A stretch of 64,000 bases of DNA, taken from contig CAVYIY010000005.1 in the NCBI GenBank assembly GCA_963768775.1, positions 186,001 to 250,000 of the forward strand. The letters are read 5' to 3'. Source of the stretch: FEN-33 sp963768775 (GTDB taxonomy: Archaea; Thermoplasmatota; Thermoplasmata; Methanomassiliicoccales; UBA472). Under the pieces are notes generated by a model, which saw nothing but the letters and a program-made list of their open reading frames with translations, searched no databases and was not told where the DNA came from. The position numbers and the translations under genes were made by a program. The first letter of the stretch is position 1; each line of letters begins with the position of its first letter. Of the stretch, positions 17,629-26,507 are shown one piece after another.

Positions 17629-18759
17629 TCCTTTCTTCACGGCGAGCATCTCCTCCCTGACCAAGAGCGTCCGCCCGATGGCGATCAACCGGTCCGCGTC
17701 GTCGACGATGAGGACCTCGTCCATCGGCACCAGGTCTGGGTCGCAATCCAGGACGAAGCCGCCGAAGACGTTCTTCCCCTCCCTGTTGAACTCGGCCGAA
17801 TCCGCGTTCACGATGACCCTCATCCTGGGCGAAGCGAAGCGCTTATGCAGTTTCTCCGCCCCGGCGGGCCGCAGGGTGAACAGTCCGTCGGGCGCCCGCA
17901 TCGAGACCACGTGCTTTCCGTCGACAAGGACGTTCCTTATCTTGCCGGTTGTCTTCGACTTAACAATCTGTAGTACGCCGTCGAAGAGTTCGTCCGCTGC
18001 GCCCTTCCCGAATTGGTAGTCCGCCACGGCCTTGACCTTCGCGACGTCGATGTCGAAGCTGCTCTTCTCCCCCGACAGCGATGAAAGCATTTCCATCGTG
18101 CTATTTGCATCGTAGATCAGGCACATGCCATATTGCTGGCAATGGGAGAAGCGCTCCATTAGGTCCTTGATGTGCTCCTCCATCTCCCTATCCTTGATCC
18201 TGGGGAAGAGCGATTGGGCGATGGGATAGACCTCATCGAGCTCTATCGGCACCGGGCCGAAGGGGGACATCACCAGGAAATGCGCGTCCCCCACATCTGA
18301 CAGCTTCGCCATGAGCGGGGCGAAGGTACGGGAGTACGGGCGCTCGGCGTCCTCGAACCCGACCAGGATCTTGTTCTCGGGCTGGCGGTAGCGCTCGAAG
18401 TATCTTTCCTCGTAGCGCTGGAAGCAGGGCCGGTTCAACGTCTCCGGTCCGGTGTAGAACATCGCCCCGTCCCGGCTGAGCGGCTCGAAGCGCTCCAGGA
18501 ACTTGCGGTGCTCGCGCAGGCGCCTGAGACCGTCCAGGAGCGCAGGGTGCGAGCGGCAGCGGGTCTCCACCAGCTCCCACAATGTCCCTTCCTGCATCGC
18601 GCGCTTGGCGTGCTCGATCTCCTTCTTCGAGACGTACAGGTTGTGCTTGGCGAGCGTGAGCATGCGCTCCTTCTCCGGAAGCGCCCGCAGGGATTCCAGC
18701 GTGTGAGCGCGGCAGGCGGGGCACTCGCACTCCAGCGTCTTCATGTCCGCCAGGTGCAT
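17596..18759 (-). CDS. tgtA: Archaeosine tRNA-guanine transglycosylase, C-terminal part (frameshifted)
   Basis: This 387-aa frame is the continuation of the TgtA protein begun at 19546. It starts with MHLADMKTLECECPACRAHTL, which contains the zinc-binding Cys residues (CxCxxC plus His) of the TGT barrel, continues through the archaeal C1/C2 domains, and ends with a PUA RNA-binding domain (about residues 310-387: MRVIVNADSAEFNREGK, then GGFVLDCDPDLVPMDEVLIVD). TgtA exchanges G15 for preQ0 in archaeal tRNA. Its own ATG has no ribosome site, so I read it as half of one gene cut by a one-base frameshift at about 18769-18772. Confidence 0.85.
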   Translation of the reverse strand: MHLADMKTLECECPACRAHTLESLRALPEKERMLTLAKHNLYVSKKEIEHAKRAMQEGTLWELVETRCRSHPALLDGLRRLREHRKFLERFEPLSRDGAMFYTGPETLNRPCFQRYEERYFERYRQPENKILVGFEDAERPYSRTFAPLMAKLSDVGDAHFLVMSPFGPVPIELDEVYPIAQSLFPRIKDREMEEHIKDLMERFSHCQQYGMCLIYDANSTMEMLSSLSGEKSSFDIDVAKVKAVADYQFGKGAADELFDGVLQIVKSKTTGKIRNVLVDGKHVVSMRAPDGLFTLRPAGAEKLHKRFASPRMRVIVNADSAEFNREGKNVFGGFVLDCDPDLVPMDEVLIVDDADRLIAIGRTLLVREEMLAVKKGLVVKVREAIA

Positions 18760-18772
18760 CGTGCCTTCGGCG

Positions 18773-19546
18773 GAACATCAGCCGGTCGTCACGGGCGAAC
18801 TTGGCATAGGAAGCCGAATCGAACATATCGCAGCCGAGCAGGATGGCGAGCGCGAAGACCATCGGATGGCCCGCCCCGAAGAGATGCACCGGCCTGGCCG
18901 GCATCAGTCCCTTCTTGGAGGCGATGATCACGTCCACCAGGTCGGCGAAGCGGTAGCGCTCCATCAGCGGCACCACTCCGCCGATCGGATGGATGTCCAC
19001 ATCCATCGAGGCCATCTCCCGGGCGCAGTGCTCCCTCTGGTCGGGATAGATCGAGCCTTGGACCACGCCGGCGAGCATCATTTCCTCCTTGATGGCAGCG
19101 GCCTCCCTGGTCCGGTGCAGGGTCTCATCGACCGCCTGTCTCGTCTTCTCCGGTCCCCAGTCGGGCTCGGTGAAGATGTCCAGGACCGTCCCGATGTCCG
19201 AGCCGATGTCCCTTTGGAAGGCGACGATGTCCTTGTTAAGGACCTCGACCTCGCCGTACATGTGGCTCTGGAAGGTGCCGCTGTCGGTCATGACTATCCC
19301 GTCGTATCCGATGAGCTGATGCACCCCCTTCTCTAAGGCAGCCTGCCTCAGCGTCGGGTCGTTGCGGATGATATACGAATTGGTGATGAGGGCCTGGAAG
19401 CCAAGCTCCTCCTTCAAGACCGATGGAGCGATGGTGATCAAGCGCGGGTTCAGCACTGGCAGCAAAGCCGGGGTCTCCAAAGCACCGTGCTTCGTCTCGA
19501 ACCGGCAGATCCTTGCCAGGCCGTCGCGCTTCAGGATCTCGAACAT
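18773..19546 (-). CDS. tgtA: Archaeosine tRNA-guanine transglycosylase, N-terminal part (frameshifted)
   Basis: The first 258 residues of TgtA, covering most of the catalytic TIM barrel: VMTDSGTFQSH with the catalytic Asp, GVVQGS, PIGGVVPLMERY, HLFGAGHPMVF and DMFDSASYAKFARDDRLMF. Directly after TTC (18773-18775) one extra base puts translation into an Arg/Ala-rich nonsense frame that runs on to 18233. Removing one base joins it to the zinc-site and PUA half for a protein of about 649 aa, normal for archaeal TgtA. Either a sequencing error or a real lesion. A TATA box (CCTTAATATCG) lies about 27 nt before ATG 19546, so it is probably leaderless. Confidence 0.88.
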
Positions 19547-19689
19547 GGCTGAGTGTAGGCGGAGTCGATATTAAGGCTTTGATGTCGACCCGACCGGTAG
19601 GTTGAAAAGAAACGAGCCATTGGCGGCAGCAAAGGTTTATGATAGCCTGAAATTGGAACATCTAAGTCAGCTGGATGAAGCGTCTAACC

Positions 19690-19718
19690 GCTATGCTCAC
19701 CTGTTCCCTAAACCCCTT
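19690..19718 (+). repeat. Dispersed repeat, type B, copy 1
   Basis: GCTATGCTCACCTGTTCCCT followed by AAACCCCTT and a pyrimidine tract. It matches copies at 55370, 57714 and 60287 (consensus TGATGCTCGCCTGTTC, 2-3 nt, CTAAACCCCTT). It lies 160 nt upstream of the small membrane gene at 19881, which has a type A repeat on its other side (20299). The 334-base gap 19547-19880 holds nothing else recognised apart from the tgtA promoter and a TATA-like AAAGGTTTATGAT at about 19631. Confidence 0.65.
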
Positions 19719-19880
19719 TCGATCTTTCTCGATTCCTAAGAGGTTAGGACTATATGCAAAAACCTTCGTCAATTTCCATCTCCAACATCATTGTAGGCAC
19801 GCACATTATGACGATAGTTTTTTTATTTGGGATTGCAGATAGGCTTCAAGTAAACACGGAAAGATTAGGTGCGATTAAAA

Positions 19881-20078
19881 ATGGCAACAAGAGCATCTAA
19901 GGTGACCATTGGTGGGTTTATAATAATTATTGTTGGATTGATAATAGTAATTGTTCATGCCCTCAACATGGGCACGCTTGATAGCGTTCAAACAATGTTG
20001 CCTGAATTAGGATTGATTTTGATAGGTATAGCTGTTCAACTGCTGGGATTGGGCGCAATACTTGTTAGCAAGAAATAG
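19881..20078 (+). CDS. Small membrane protein, two TM helices
   Basis: A 65-aa protein, MATRASKVTIGG then two hydrophobic helices (about residues 9-28, Ile-rich, and 38-60) and a Ser-Lys-Lys tail. It starts at ATG 19881 after AGGTGCG. AT-rich compared with its neighbours. It is a lone gene bracketed by a type B repeat upstream and a type A repeat downstream, the same arrangement as the gene at 55469. Function unknown. Confidence 0.6.
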   Translation: MATRASKVTIGGFIIIIVGLIIVIVHALNMGTLDSVQTMLPELGLILIGIAVQLLGLGAILVSKK

Positions 20079-20649
20079 AATTGCCCGTTGCTTTTTCATG
20101 TTCTAGGTCGAAAAGCGCCAATTCTGCACCACCTCGCTCTGACCGTCACTTTAATTCAAGAATCGCAGGGCAACGGCCATCTTGGGGGTTCTCCGAAGCT
20201 TCAATGAGGAGCGGCCCTCTCCCCCCCTTCCCTTATGACGGGCCAGCATGATTTAGGCATTATACGACTTCGAGGCTCAGAAAACAGATGTTATTCACGA
20301 TGCGGTGAGGTTCGGGCTCTGATGAATATGCAGAGAGAGTCCAATAAAGGGGTTGATTTTGAGACAATGGGGTTTGGGCCGAGGATGGCCGGAAACTAAA
20401 AAAAGAGGGGCTCGGAAAATGAACACCATGACAATTTTATCAACCAAGCCCCGGCCCATTATGTGAACGGCGTTTACTTATTAAAATTAACCCTGTTAAC
20501 ATATTGTTAAATGTTATAGAAGCACATTCTGTCAACCAGTACCTTCTATCGATTCCGATTCGAGGAACTCCGCTATATTTGCGGACTGACTGGCTATGAT
20601 TGAGACCTTATCGGGATGCGGGAGATTCGAGCCGAGCAAGCGTTCTCGT
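20079..20649. other. Long intergenic region with repeat and inverted repeats
   Basis: Besides the type A repeat at 20299-20317, this stretch has GGGGCTCGG (about 20407-20415) and, 30 nt on, CCAAGCCCC, which could pair into an imperfect hairpin. An AT-rich segment (20470-20520) has three GTTAA-type half sites. No coding frame is convincing. A small RNA is possible but not shown. Confidence 0.4.
20299..20317 (+). repeat. Dispersed repeat, type A, copy 1
   Basis: GATGCGGTGAGGTTCGGGC, identical over 19 bp to 56029-56047 and 62382-62400. Here it is followed by TCTGATGAATATG. It lies 220 nt after the small membrane gene. Confidence 0.8.
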
Positions 20650-21051
20650 TCAGAGACCTTCGGCAAGCTCGGTCTTCAATGCCTCCCCTTTCTTCCCCAG
20701 CCAATCGAACTTGCCACACGCTCTCAAATCAGCGCATCGCGAACACGAGGAGTAGCCTTTCCCTCTAGAGCACACGCGAATCGGACATTCCGAACTGCCT
20801 CCTCCGTTCAAGCAGCCAGGGCATTTCAATGAGTTCCGCACCCAGTTAAGGTTCTTCTCGAACAGCTTGAAGTCGATGTCGCCCCCGCCTGGAATATCAT
20901 GAGCCCAGCTAGCCACCTCATACTTCTGGAGATACTTACTTAGCTCCATCGCTGTCTCCGAAACGGTGCCATTGCCCAGGGGGCATTCTCCACACCGGAT
21001 TCCGCAAGGAGCAACCTGACCCTTCACGATGGCATAATCCTCAGTCAGCAC
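20650..21051 (-). CDS. DUF3795 cysteine-rich protein
   Basis: A 133-aa protein with eleven Cys residues, starting VAPCGIRCGECPLGNG and continuing CPGCLNGGGSSECPIRVCSRGKGYSSCSRCADLRACGKF, the DUF3795 signature. The Cys pattern suggests metal or Fe-S binding; function is unknown. The start is a GTG at 21051 about 25 nt after AGATATATACAATG, a TATA box, so the transcript is probably leaderless. Divergent from pth2. Confidence 0.85.
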   Translation of the reverse strand: MLTEDYAIVKGQVAPCGIRCGECPLGNGTVSETAMELSKYLQKYEVASWAHDIPGGGDIDFKLFEKNLNWVRNSLKCPGCLNGGGSSECPIRVCSRGKGYSSCSRCADLRACGKFDWLGKKGEALKTELAEGL

Positions 21052-21174
21052 GCGTTTCCATTGTCACTGCATTGTATATATCTGTCGCTGGCCAAGCCTG
21101 TAAGCAACAATACTTTGATGGTCTGATGACATTGGCACAAAGGTTTATGATGTGCCTGGGAGGTGTTCCTGCGG

Positions 21175-21543
21175 ATGCCAGCGACCCAGTTCGAAAACAA
21201 GATGGTCATCGCCGTACGCAAGGACCTCAAGCTCTCGCCAGGCAAATTGGCGGCGCAGGTGGCCCACGCGGCTGTCAATTGCGCCCTCATCTCCAAGAAG
21301 CGGAAGGCCGATTGGTTCGAAAGGTGGTACGCCGAGGGCCAGAAGAAGGTTGTGGTCAAGGTCAACGACCTGAAGGAGCTGCTCGAACTCAAGATGGCGG
21401 CCGAGAGCGCTGGATTGGTCACGTCGCTCATCACCGACGCTGGCATGACCGAGCTGCCTCCCAACACCACCACCTGCCTCGGCATCGGGCCGGCGCCGGA
21501 CAACCTTATCGACAAGGTGACTGGCCATCTAGGACTGATGTGA
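21175..21543 (+). CDS. pth2: Peptidyl-tRNA hydrolase, Pth2 type
   Basis: A 122-aa archaeal/eukaryotic-type peptidyl-tRNA hydrolase that frees tRNA from stalled peptidyl-tRNA. Characteristic blocks are KMVIAVRKDLKLSPGKLAAQVAHAAV, KKVVVKVNDLKEL, SLITDAGMTELPPNTTTCLGIGPAP and the C-terminal VTGHLGLM. The catalytic Lys and Asp positions are conserved. ATG 21175 lies about 30 nt after AGGTTTATGATG, a TATA box. The DUF99 gene follows immediately. Confidence 0.95.
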   Translation: MPATQFENKMVIAVRKDLKLSPGKLAAQVAHAAVNCALISKKRKADWFERWYAEGQKKVVVKVNDLKELLELKMAAESAGLVTSLITDAGMTELPPNTTTCLGIGPAPDNLIDKVTGHLGLM

Positions 21544-21544
21544 C

Positions 21545-22117
21545 GTGAAGCCGCATATCAGGGTGCTCGGTATCGACGATTCCCCTTTTTCGTTCTCTGA
21601 TTCCAAGGTCACGGTCATCGGCGTGGTCATGCGCGTGCCTGGCTACGTCGAGGGAGTGATGCATTCGCGCCTTACCATCGACGGGGAGGATGGAAATGAC
21701 GTCCTGACCAGAATGATCAACTCGTCCCGCTACAAGGAGCAGCTGCGTCTGGTCATGCTGGATGGGATTGCGATGGGCGGGTTCAACGTGATTGATATCG
21801 AGGCCTTGAACCAAGCGACCGGGTTGCCCATCGCCAGCGTGACCAGGGACCTTCCCGACCTGGCGAAGATGGAAGCCGCATTGAGGAAGCATTTCACCGA
21901 TTGGGAAAGGCGCCTGAGCATCATCACCCGATCAACGTTGTTCCAGGTGCAGACGGGGCACAAGCCATTGTCTGTCGCGGCAGCAGGGATCGGCAAGGAG
22001 GAGGCCGTTGAATTGATCGGTGCCAGCATCGTGCGTGGCGCTTTGCCTGAACCAATACGGATCGCTCATCTAATCGCGAGAGCGATCGAGAGAGGGGAAT
22101 CCAAGGGTGATGCTTAA
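21545..22117 (+). CDS. DUF99 family protein
   Basis: A 190-aa DUF99 protein, distantly related to endonuclease V. The N-terminus PHIRVLGIDDSPF has the conserved GxDD, followed by VIGVVMRV, the LDGIAMGGFNVID block and a C-terminal HLIARAIERGES helix. Biological role unknown. It starts with GTG 1 nt after the pth2 stop, so the two genes are translationally coupled. Its 3' end overlaps the convergent membrane gene by 4 nt. Confidence 0.88.
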   Translation: MKPHIRVLGIDDSPFSFSDSKVTVIGVVMRVPGYVEGVMHSRLTIDGEDGNDVLTRMINSSRYKEQLRLVMLDGIAMGGFNVIDIEALNQATGLPIASVTRDLPDLAKMEAALRKHFTDWERRLSIITRSTLFQVQTGHKPLSVAAAGIGKEEAVELIGASIVRGALPEPIRIAHLIARAIERGESKGDA

Positions 22118-22806
22118 GCAGGGCCTTCCAAACAACCTTTCAGCCTTAGAGCAATCTCTGAGTTCTTCTCGTTGATGTTCTCAAGGAGCACTTCGGTGCT
22201 ACTCCTGTTCATGGGTAGAATATGGATTCGGAGACCGGAATCAGGGAGGTCCAAATGGCAGATTGACCCGTCGCCGGTCCGCTTATGGCTGTGCCCTATC
22301 AACTTCAAATGCTGAACCAATCTATCTTCGATCTGTCTCGGGTCTGACGAGAAGAACCTCTTCTCGCTTGAAAGGAAGCGCTCCTTGTTCTGCGATTGGT
22401 AGGTCATCAATCCTATCAGGGATAGAAGCAGTCCCGCCTCGACGGCAAAGGTTGCCGGATGTTCCGGGTTGAAATCGACAGTGAACGATAGTAGCGAAAC
22501 GGCGAAGACGCTTATGGCTGCAATATAGATCATCCCCACGACGCTGGTTATCAGCTTCGAGGGCAACGAATTGCGAACCCAGGTCTCGAAATGAAGGCTA
22601 TGCATTCTTTGCGCTGGAATTATCATCAATACTGCGATGATGATGGAGAGTGCAAGGAAGACTAATGTGAGCTGGTTGAATAGAACGTAGGAAAAGAGCA
22701 TTGCGGCCAATATTCCAGGAACAACCGCCGCCATGACCAATTGGATAATGTTCTCGGCTCGTTCGATTTCGGCCTTCGGGTCGCGTGCCATGGCTGACTT
22801 TCCCAT
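22114..22806 (-). CDS. Membrane protein, four TM helices
   Basis: A 230-aa protein with four hydrophobic helices (two near residues 25-65 and two near 85-135) and a soluble C-terminal domain of about 90 residues containing RQIEDRLVQHLKLIGHSH and IHILPMNRSSTEVLLENI. I start at ATG 22806 (MGKSAMARDPK): a TATA box (TATTTTATAC on the minus strand, about 22832-22841) sits about 29 nt before it, so the longer frame from 22935 would span the promoter. No family recognised. Confidence 0.75.
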   Translation of the reverse strand: MGKSAMARDPKAEIERAENIIQLVMAAVVPGILAAMLFSYVLFNQLTLVFLALSIIIAVLMIIPAQRMHSLHFETWVRNSLPSKLITSVVGMIYIAAISVFAVSLLSFTVDFNPEHPATFAVEAGLLLSLIGLMTYQSQNKERFLSSEKRFFSSDPRQIEDRLVQHLKLIGHSHKRTGDGSICHLDLPDSGLRIHILPMNRSSTEVLLENINEKNSEIALRLKGCLEGPA

Positions 22807-23111
22807 CCCATTCCTATAACGCGATTTCTTGTATAAAATATGTCTGCTGTTTGTCTGACGCTGAGCTCGAGCTTGTTCATACGGTAATGAACCCAGGTTA
22901 CCCGATAGGATTCGATCATGGCAGCGAGGATTCATAGCTGATCATCGCATCTGTCCTGTCGGTAACAATGATGCACGATCTCAAGGGAGCTTTTTCTGTC
23001 GATTATCATGCTCCGCGATTTTGCCTCGGTTGCGCCTACTGGCTATCAACGGATAGTTATTAATACTGCGGTGCTATAGGACGGGTGCTGAAGCGACCAA
23101 AAAACCCTCAA

Positions 23112-23130
23112 CGCTTAAATATAATAAGCG
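23112..23130 (+). promoter_or_regulatory. str-operon promoter with inverted repeat over TATA box
   Basis: CGCTTA-AATATAA-TAAGCG: a perfect 6-bp inverted repeat enclosing the TATA box of the ribosomal operon. Transcription would begin near 23145. A repressor bound to the repeat would block TBP, so this may be an operator. A similar but weaker CCGT/ACGG pair encloses the box ahead of the EF-1A gene. Confidence 0.6.
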
Positions 23131-23167
23131 TAATAGGGCGACAGCTTCCCATTCAAAGGTGAAATTA

Positions 23168-23596
23168 ATGGCTCGAGGTTTATACACTGCCAGCAAGCTC
23201 CGGAAGGACAGGCAGAGATTCCGATGGAGTGACAGCACTTACAAGAGGAGAATGCTCAGGTTGAAGGAGAAGTCTGACCCGTTAGAGGGTGCTCCACAGG
23301 CACGAGGCATCGTCCTTGAAAAAGTGGGTATAGAGGCAAAGCAGCCCAATTCCGGCATCAGAAAGTGCGTTAAGATCCAGCTTATCAAGAATGGTCGCCA
23401 GATCACCGCATTCACGGTCGGCGATGGTGCCATTAACTTCATAGACGAGCACGATGAGGTCCTGGTGGAAGGAATCGGGGGCAGGATGGGTCGTTCCTAT
23501 GGTGATATCCCCGGTGTCCGTTTCAAGGTCGTTCAGGTGAACAACGTTTCCCTGAACGAACTGGTCAGGGGCAGGAAAGAGAAACCGGTGAGGTGA
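23168..23596 (+). CDS. rps12: Ribosomal protein uS12
   Basis: A 142-aa archaeal uS12 (eukaryotic S23 type) that forms part of the decoding centre in the small subunit. It starts MARGLYTASKLRKDRQRFRW and contains QPNSGIRKCVKIQLIKNG and GRSYGDIPGVRFKVV, both near-universal. ATG 23168 follows AAAGGTGA. First gene of the operon rps12-rps7-fusA-tuf-rps10. Confidence 0.97.
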   Translation: MARGLYTASKLRKDRQRFRWSDSTYKRRMLRLKEKSDPLEGAPQARGIVLEKVGIEAKQPNSGIRKCVKIQLIKNGRQITAFTVGDGAINFIDEHDEVLVEGIGGRMGRSYGDIPGVRFKVVQVNNVSLNELVRGRKEKPVR

Positions 23597-23601
23597 ACAA
23601 G

Positions 23602-24210
23602 ATGGAAGAAACACAAGTCACAACCGCAGCGCCGGCCCCACCGGCCAAGGAAATGCTCCTATTCAGCAAGTATAGTTATTTCGAGATCGTCGTCAGGGAT
23701 GCCGGACTGGCAAAGTACATCAATCTGTCGTCGACGTCAGTTCCGCATTCCGACGGTAGGCACGCCAACCGATCATTCGGGAAGGCGAAATTGAACATCG
23801 TCGAGCGATTGATCAACAACATGATGCGCACCGAAGTCTTCACCGGGAAGAAGCTGAAAGCCTATCGAGTCGTCTCGGAGGCTTTCGACATCATCGCCAC
23901 GAAGACCAAGAAGAACCCGATCCAGGTTTTGGTGGAGGCTCTAGAGAACGCCGCGCCGCGCGAGGAAGTCACCAGGTTGCAGTTCGGAGGCATATCCGTA
24001 CCGAAGGCAGTGGACGTCGCGCCGTCACGCAGGCTGGACATCTCCCTGAGGAACATCACCAAGGGCGCCATCCAGACGAGCTTCAAGAACACCAAGCCCA
24101 TCCAAGAGTGCCTCGCGGACGAGCTGATACTCGCTTCTAAGAACGACATGAACAGCTTCGCCGTGGCCAAGAAGGAAGAGGTAGAGAGGGTCGCATCCTC
24201 GGCTAGGTGA
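23602..24210 (+). CDS. rps7: Ribosomal protein uS7
   Basis: A 202-aa archaeal uS7, a 16S 3'-domain assembly protein. The N-terminal 20 residues are a Thr/Ala/Pro extension. Conserved blocks include RHANRSFGKAKLNIVERLINNMMR, a hairpin region VTRLQFGGISVPKAVDVAPSRRLD, and the C-terminal ADELILASKNDMNSFAVAKKEEVERVASSAR. Start at ATG 23602, 5 nt after the uS12 stop, with GAGGTGAAC as ribosome site overlapping the end of rps12; a GTG at 23593 is an alternative. Confidence 0.96.
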   Translation: MEETQVTTAAPAPPAKEMLLFSKYSYFEIVVRDAGLAKYINLSSTSVPHSDGRHANRSFGKAKLNIVERLINNMMRTEVFTGKKLKAYRVVSEAFDIIATKTKKNPIQVLVEALENAAPREEVTRLQFGGISVPKAVDVAPSRRLDISLRNITKGAIQTSFKNTKPIQECLADELILASKNDMNSFAVAKKEEVERVASSAR

Positions 24211-24241
24211 GCGAGAGCATCTGCAACTTTGGGGTGTTTCC

Positions 24242-26440
24242 ATGGGACGCAAAGAAGAGAATATCAAAAAGGCTCAGGCCATCATGCGCATTCCCGCTCA
24301 GATACGCAACATAGGGACTGCGGCGCATATCGATCACGGGAAGACCACCCTCAGCGACAACCTGATCGCCGGCGCAGGGATGATGTCAGAAGACCTAGCA
24401 GGCAAGCAGCTCATGCTCGACTTCGATGAGCAGGAGCAGGCAAGAGGTATCACGATCAACGCGGCAAACGCTTCGATGGTCCATGTTTTCGAGGGCAAGG
24501 AGTATCTGATCAACCTTATCGATACCCCAGGTCACGTCGACTTCGGCGGGGACGTCACCCGAGCGATGAGAGCATTGGATGGCGTCATCATCCTAGTCTG
24601 CGCGGTCGAGGGCATCATGCCTCAGACCGAGACCGTCATCCGCCAGGCTTTGAAGGAGCGAGTCAGGCCGGTCCTCTTCATCAATAAGGTCGACCGACTG
24701 ATCAACGAGCTCAAGGTCACCCCGGAGCAGATGCAGCAGCGCTTCGTTCAGATCATCACAGAGGTCAACCGCAGGATAATGTCGCAAATGCCGGCCCCCC
24801 TGAATAAGGAGTGGCAGGTCAGCGTGCAGGACGGCACCGTCGCCCTTGGTTCAGCGTTCCATAACTGGGCAGTTAGCGCGCCGTACATGAAGAAGTCCAA
24901 CACGTCGATGAGGGACGTGTACGAGCACTGCAAGAACAACGACCAGAAGACTTTGGCCAAGAAATCGCCGGTGCACGAGGTATTGCTGGACATGGCGATC
25001 AAGCATGTCCCCAATCCCTTGGAGGCGCAGAAGATCCGTATCCCAGTCATTTGGAAGGGAGACTTGGAGAGCCCAATCGGGAAGGCTATGATGAACTGCG
25101 ACCCGAACGGACCGACCACCCTGATGGTCACGAAGATCATCATGGACCCACATGCCGGTGAGGTCGCGGTCGGAAGGCTATTCTCAGGAAAGGTCGTCAA
25201 GGGAATGGAGATGTATATATCCGGCATGACCAACACCAACAGGGTCCAGACCGTCGCGTTGAGCGTCGGTGCCGACCGCATCGCGGTCGAGGAGATGGAC
25301 GCGGGCAATATCTGCGCCGTCGGTGGGCTGAAGGATGCCGTCGCCGGTTCTACCGTCACCACCATGAAGGACATGGAGTCCTTCGAGAAGATCACCCACT
25401 ACTCCGAGCCGGTCGTTACGGTGGCGATCGAGGCGAAGCACATGAAGGACTTGCCCAAGCTGGTCGAGGTCCTCAGAACGGTTGCCAAGGCCGATCCGTC
25501 GCTCAGTGTCCAGATCAACCAGGAAACGGGCGAGAACCTATTGTCCGGAATGGGCGAGCTGCACCTCGAGATCACGATCTACAGGATAGTCAACGAGCAT
25601 AAGGTCGAGATAAATACCTCGCCGCCAATCGTCGTTTACCGAGAATGCGTGAAGCAGAAGGGCGGTCCGTTCGAGGGCAAGTCCCCGAACAAGCACAACA
25701 AGTTCTACATCGAGGTAGAGCCGTTGGAACAGGCGGTCTACGACGCCATCAAAGCGGGCGAGATCAAGACCGAAGGCAAGATCAAGGACCCGAAGGCCCT
25801 AGCCAAGCAATTGCAGGACCTCGGCATGGATCGCGATGAGGCCCGCGGCATTGTGTCCTTCAAGGATACCAATGTCTTCATGGATATCACTAAAGGTATC
25901 CAGTATCTCAATGAGACGCTCGACCTAGCCAAACAGGCATTCGACGAGGCCATGACTGTCGGTCCATTGGCGCAGGAGAAATCGATGGGCATGAAGGTCA
26001 GATTGGTCGATGCCAAGCTCCACGAGGATGGAGTCCATCGCGGTCCGGCGCAGGTCATCCCGGCAGTTCGTTCCGGTATCTACGGGGCGATGTGCCTTGG
26101 CGAGCGCGTCCTCATGGAACCGATCCAGAAGATCTTCATCAACGTTCCCCAGGATCTGATGGGTGACGCTGTAAGAGAGATTCAGGCACGACGCGGCGTC
26201 ATCGAGGACATCAGCCAGGAGGGAGAGGCAGCGGTGGTCTCCGCGAAGGCTCCAGTGGCAGAGATGTTCGGGTTCGCGAGCGCGATCCGCGGTGCGACAC
26301 AAGGCCGCGCCCTATGGTCGACCGAGAACTCTGGGTTCGTAAGGGTGCCAACCGAGATTCAGACCAAGGTCGTGGCAGAGATCCGCAAACGCAAGGGACT
26401 CAATCCAGAGCCCTATGATGCAGCCTATTATTCAGGCTGA
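24242..26440 (+). CDS. fusA: Translation elongation factor aEF-2
   Basis: A 732-aa GTPase that moves tRNAs and mRNA through the ribosome. G-domain motifs AHIDHGKTTL (G1), RGITI (G2), DTPGHVDFGGD (G3) and NKVDR (G4) are intact. The C-terminal domain IV has GVHRGPAQVIPAVR with the His that archaea modify to diphthamide. Length and order are normal. It lies 31 nt after rps7. Confidence 0.98.
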   Translation: MGRKEENIKKAQAIMRIPAQIRNIGTAAHIDHGKTTLSDNLIAGAGMMSEDLAGKQLMLDFDEQEQARGITINAANASMVHVFEGKEYLINLIDTPGHVDFGGDVTRAMRALDGVIILVCAVEGIMPQTETVIRQALKERVRPVLFINKVDRLINELKVTPEQMQQRFVQIITEVNRRIMSQMPAPLNKEWQVSVQDGTVALGSAFHNWAVSAPYMKKSNTSMRDVYEHCKNNDQKTLAKKSPVHEVLLDMAIKHVPNPLEAQKIRIPVIWKGDLESPIGKAMMNCDPNGPTTLMVTKIIMDPHAGEVAVGRLFSGKVVKGMEMYISGMTNTNRVQTVALSVGADRIAVEEMDAGNICAVGGLKDAVAGSTVTTMKDMESFEKITHYSEPVVTVAIEAKHMKDLPKLVEVLRTVAKADPSLSVQINQETGENLLSGMGELHLEITIYRIVNEHKVEINTSPPIVVYRECVKQKGGPFEGKSPNKHNKFYIEVEPLEQAVYDAIKAGEIKTEGKIKDPKALAKQLQDLGMDRDEARGIVSFKDTNVFMDITKGIQYLNETLDLAKQAFDEAMTVGPLAQEKSMGMKVRLVDAKLHEDGVHRGPAQVIPAVRSGIYGAMCLGERVLMEPIQKIFINVPQDLMGDAVREIQARRGVIEDISQEGEAAVVSAKAPVAEMFGFASAIRGATQGRALWSTENSGFVRVPTEIQTKVVAEIRKRKGLNPEPYDAAYYSG

Positions 26441-26451
26441 GGCGGAAAAAC

Positions 26452-26462
26452 CGTTAAATATG
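26452..26462 (+). promoter_or_regulatory. Internal promoter before EF-1A gene
   Basis: CGTTAAATATG is a TATA box in the 67-nt fusA-tuf gap, framed by CCGT (26451) and ACGG (26467-26470). It would let EF-1A be expressed independently of the operon. A strong ribosome site (TAGGAGGCTGG) precedes the gene. Confidence 0.5.
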
Positions 26463-26507
26463 AAATACGGTATGGAGAACTTAAATCGATAAATAGGAGG
26501 CTGGAAT

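Noticed and set aside
20296..20330. Type A repeat as a C/D box guide RNA (CTGATGA follows it)
   Set aside because: Box C/D-like bases are present only in this copy and not at matching places in 56029 or 62382.
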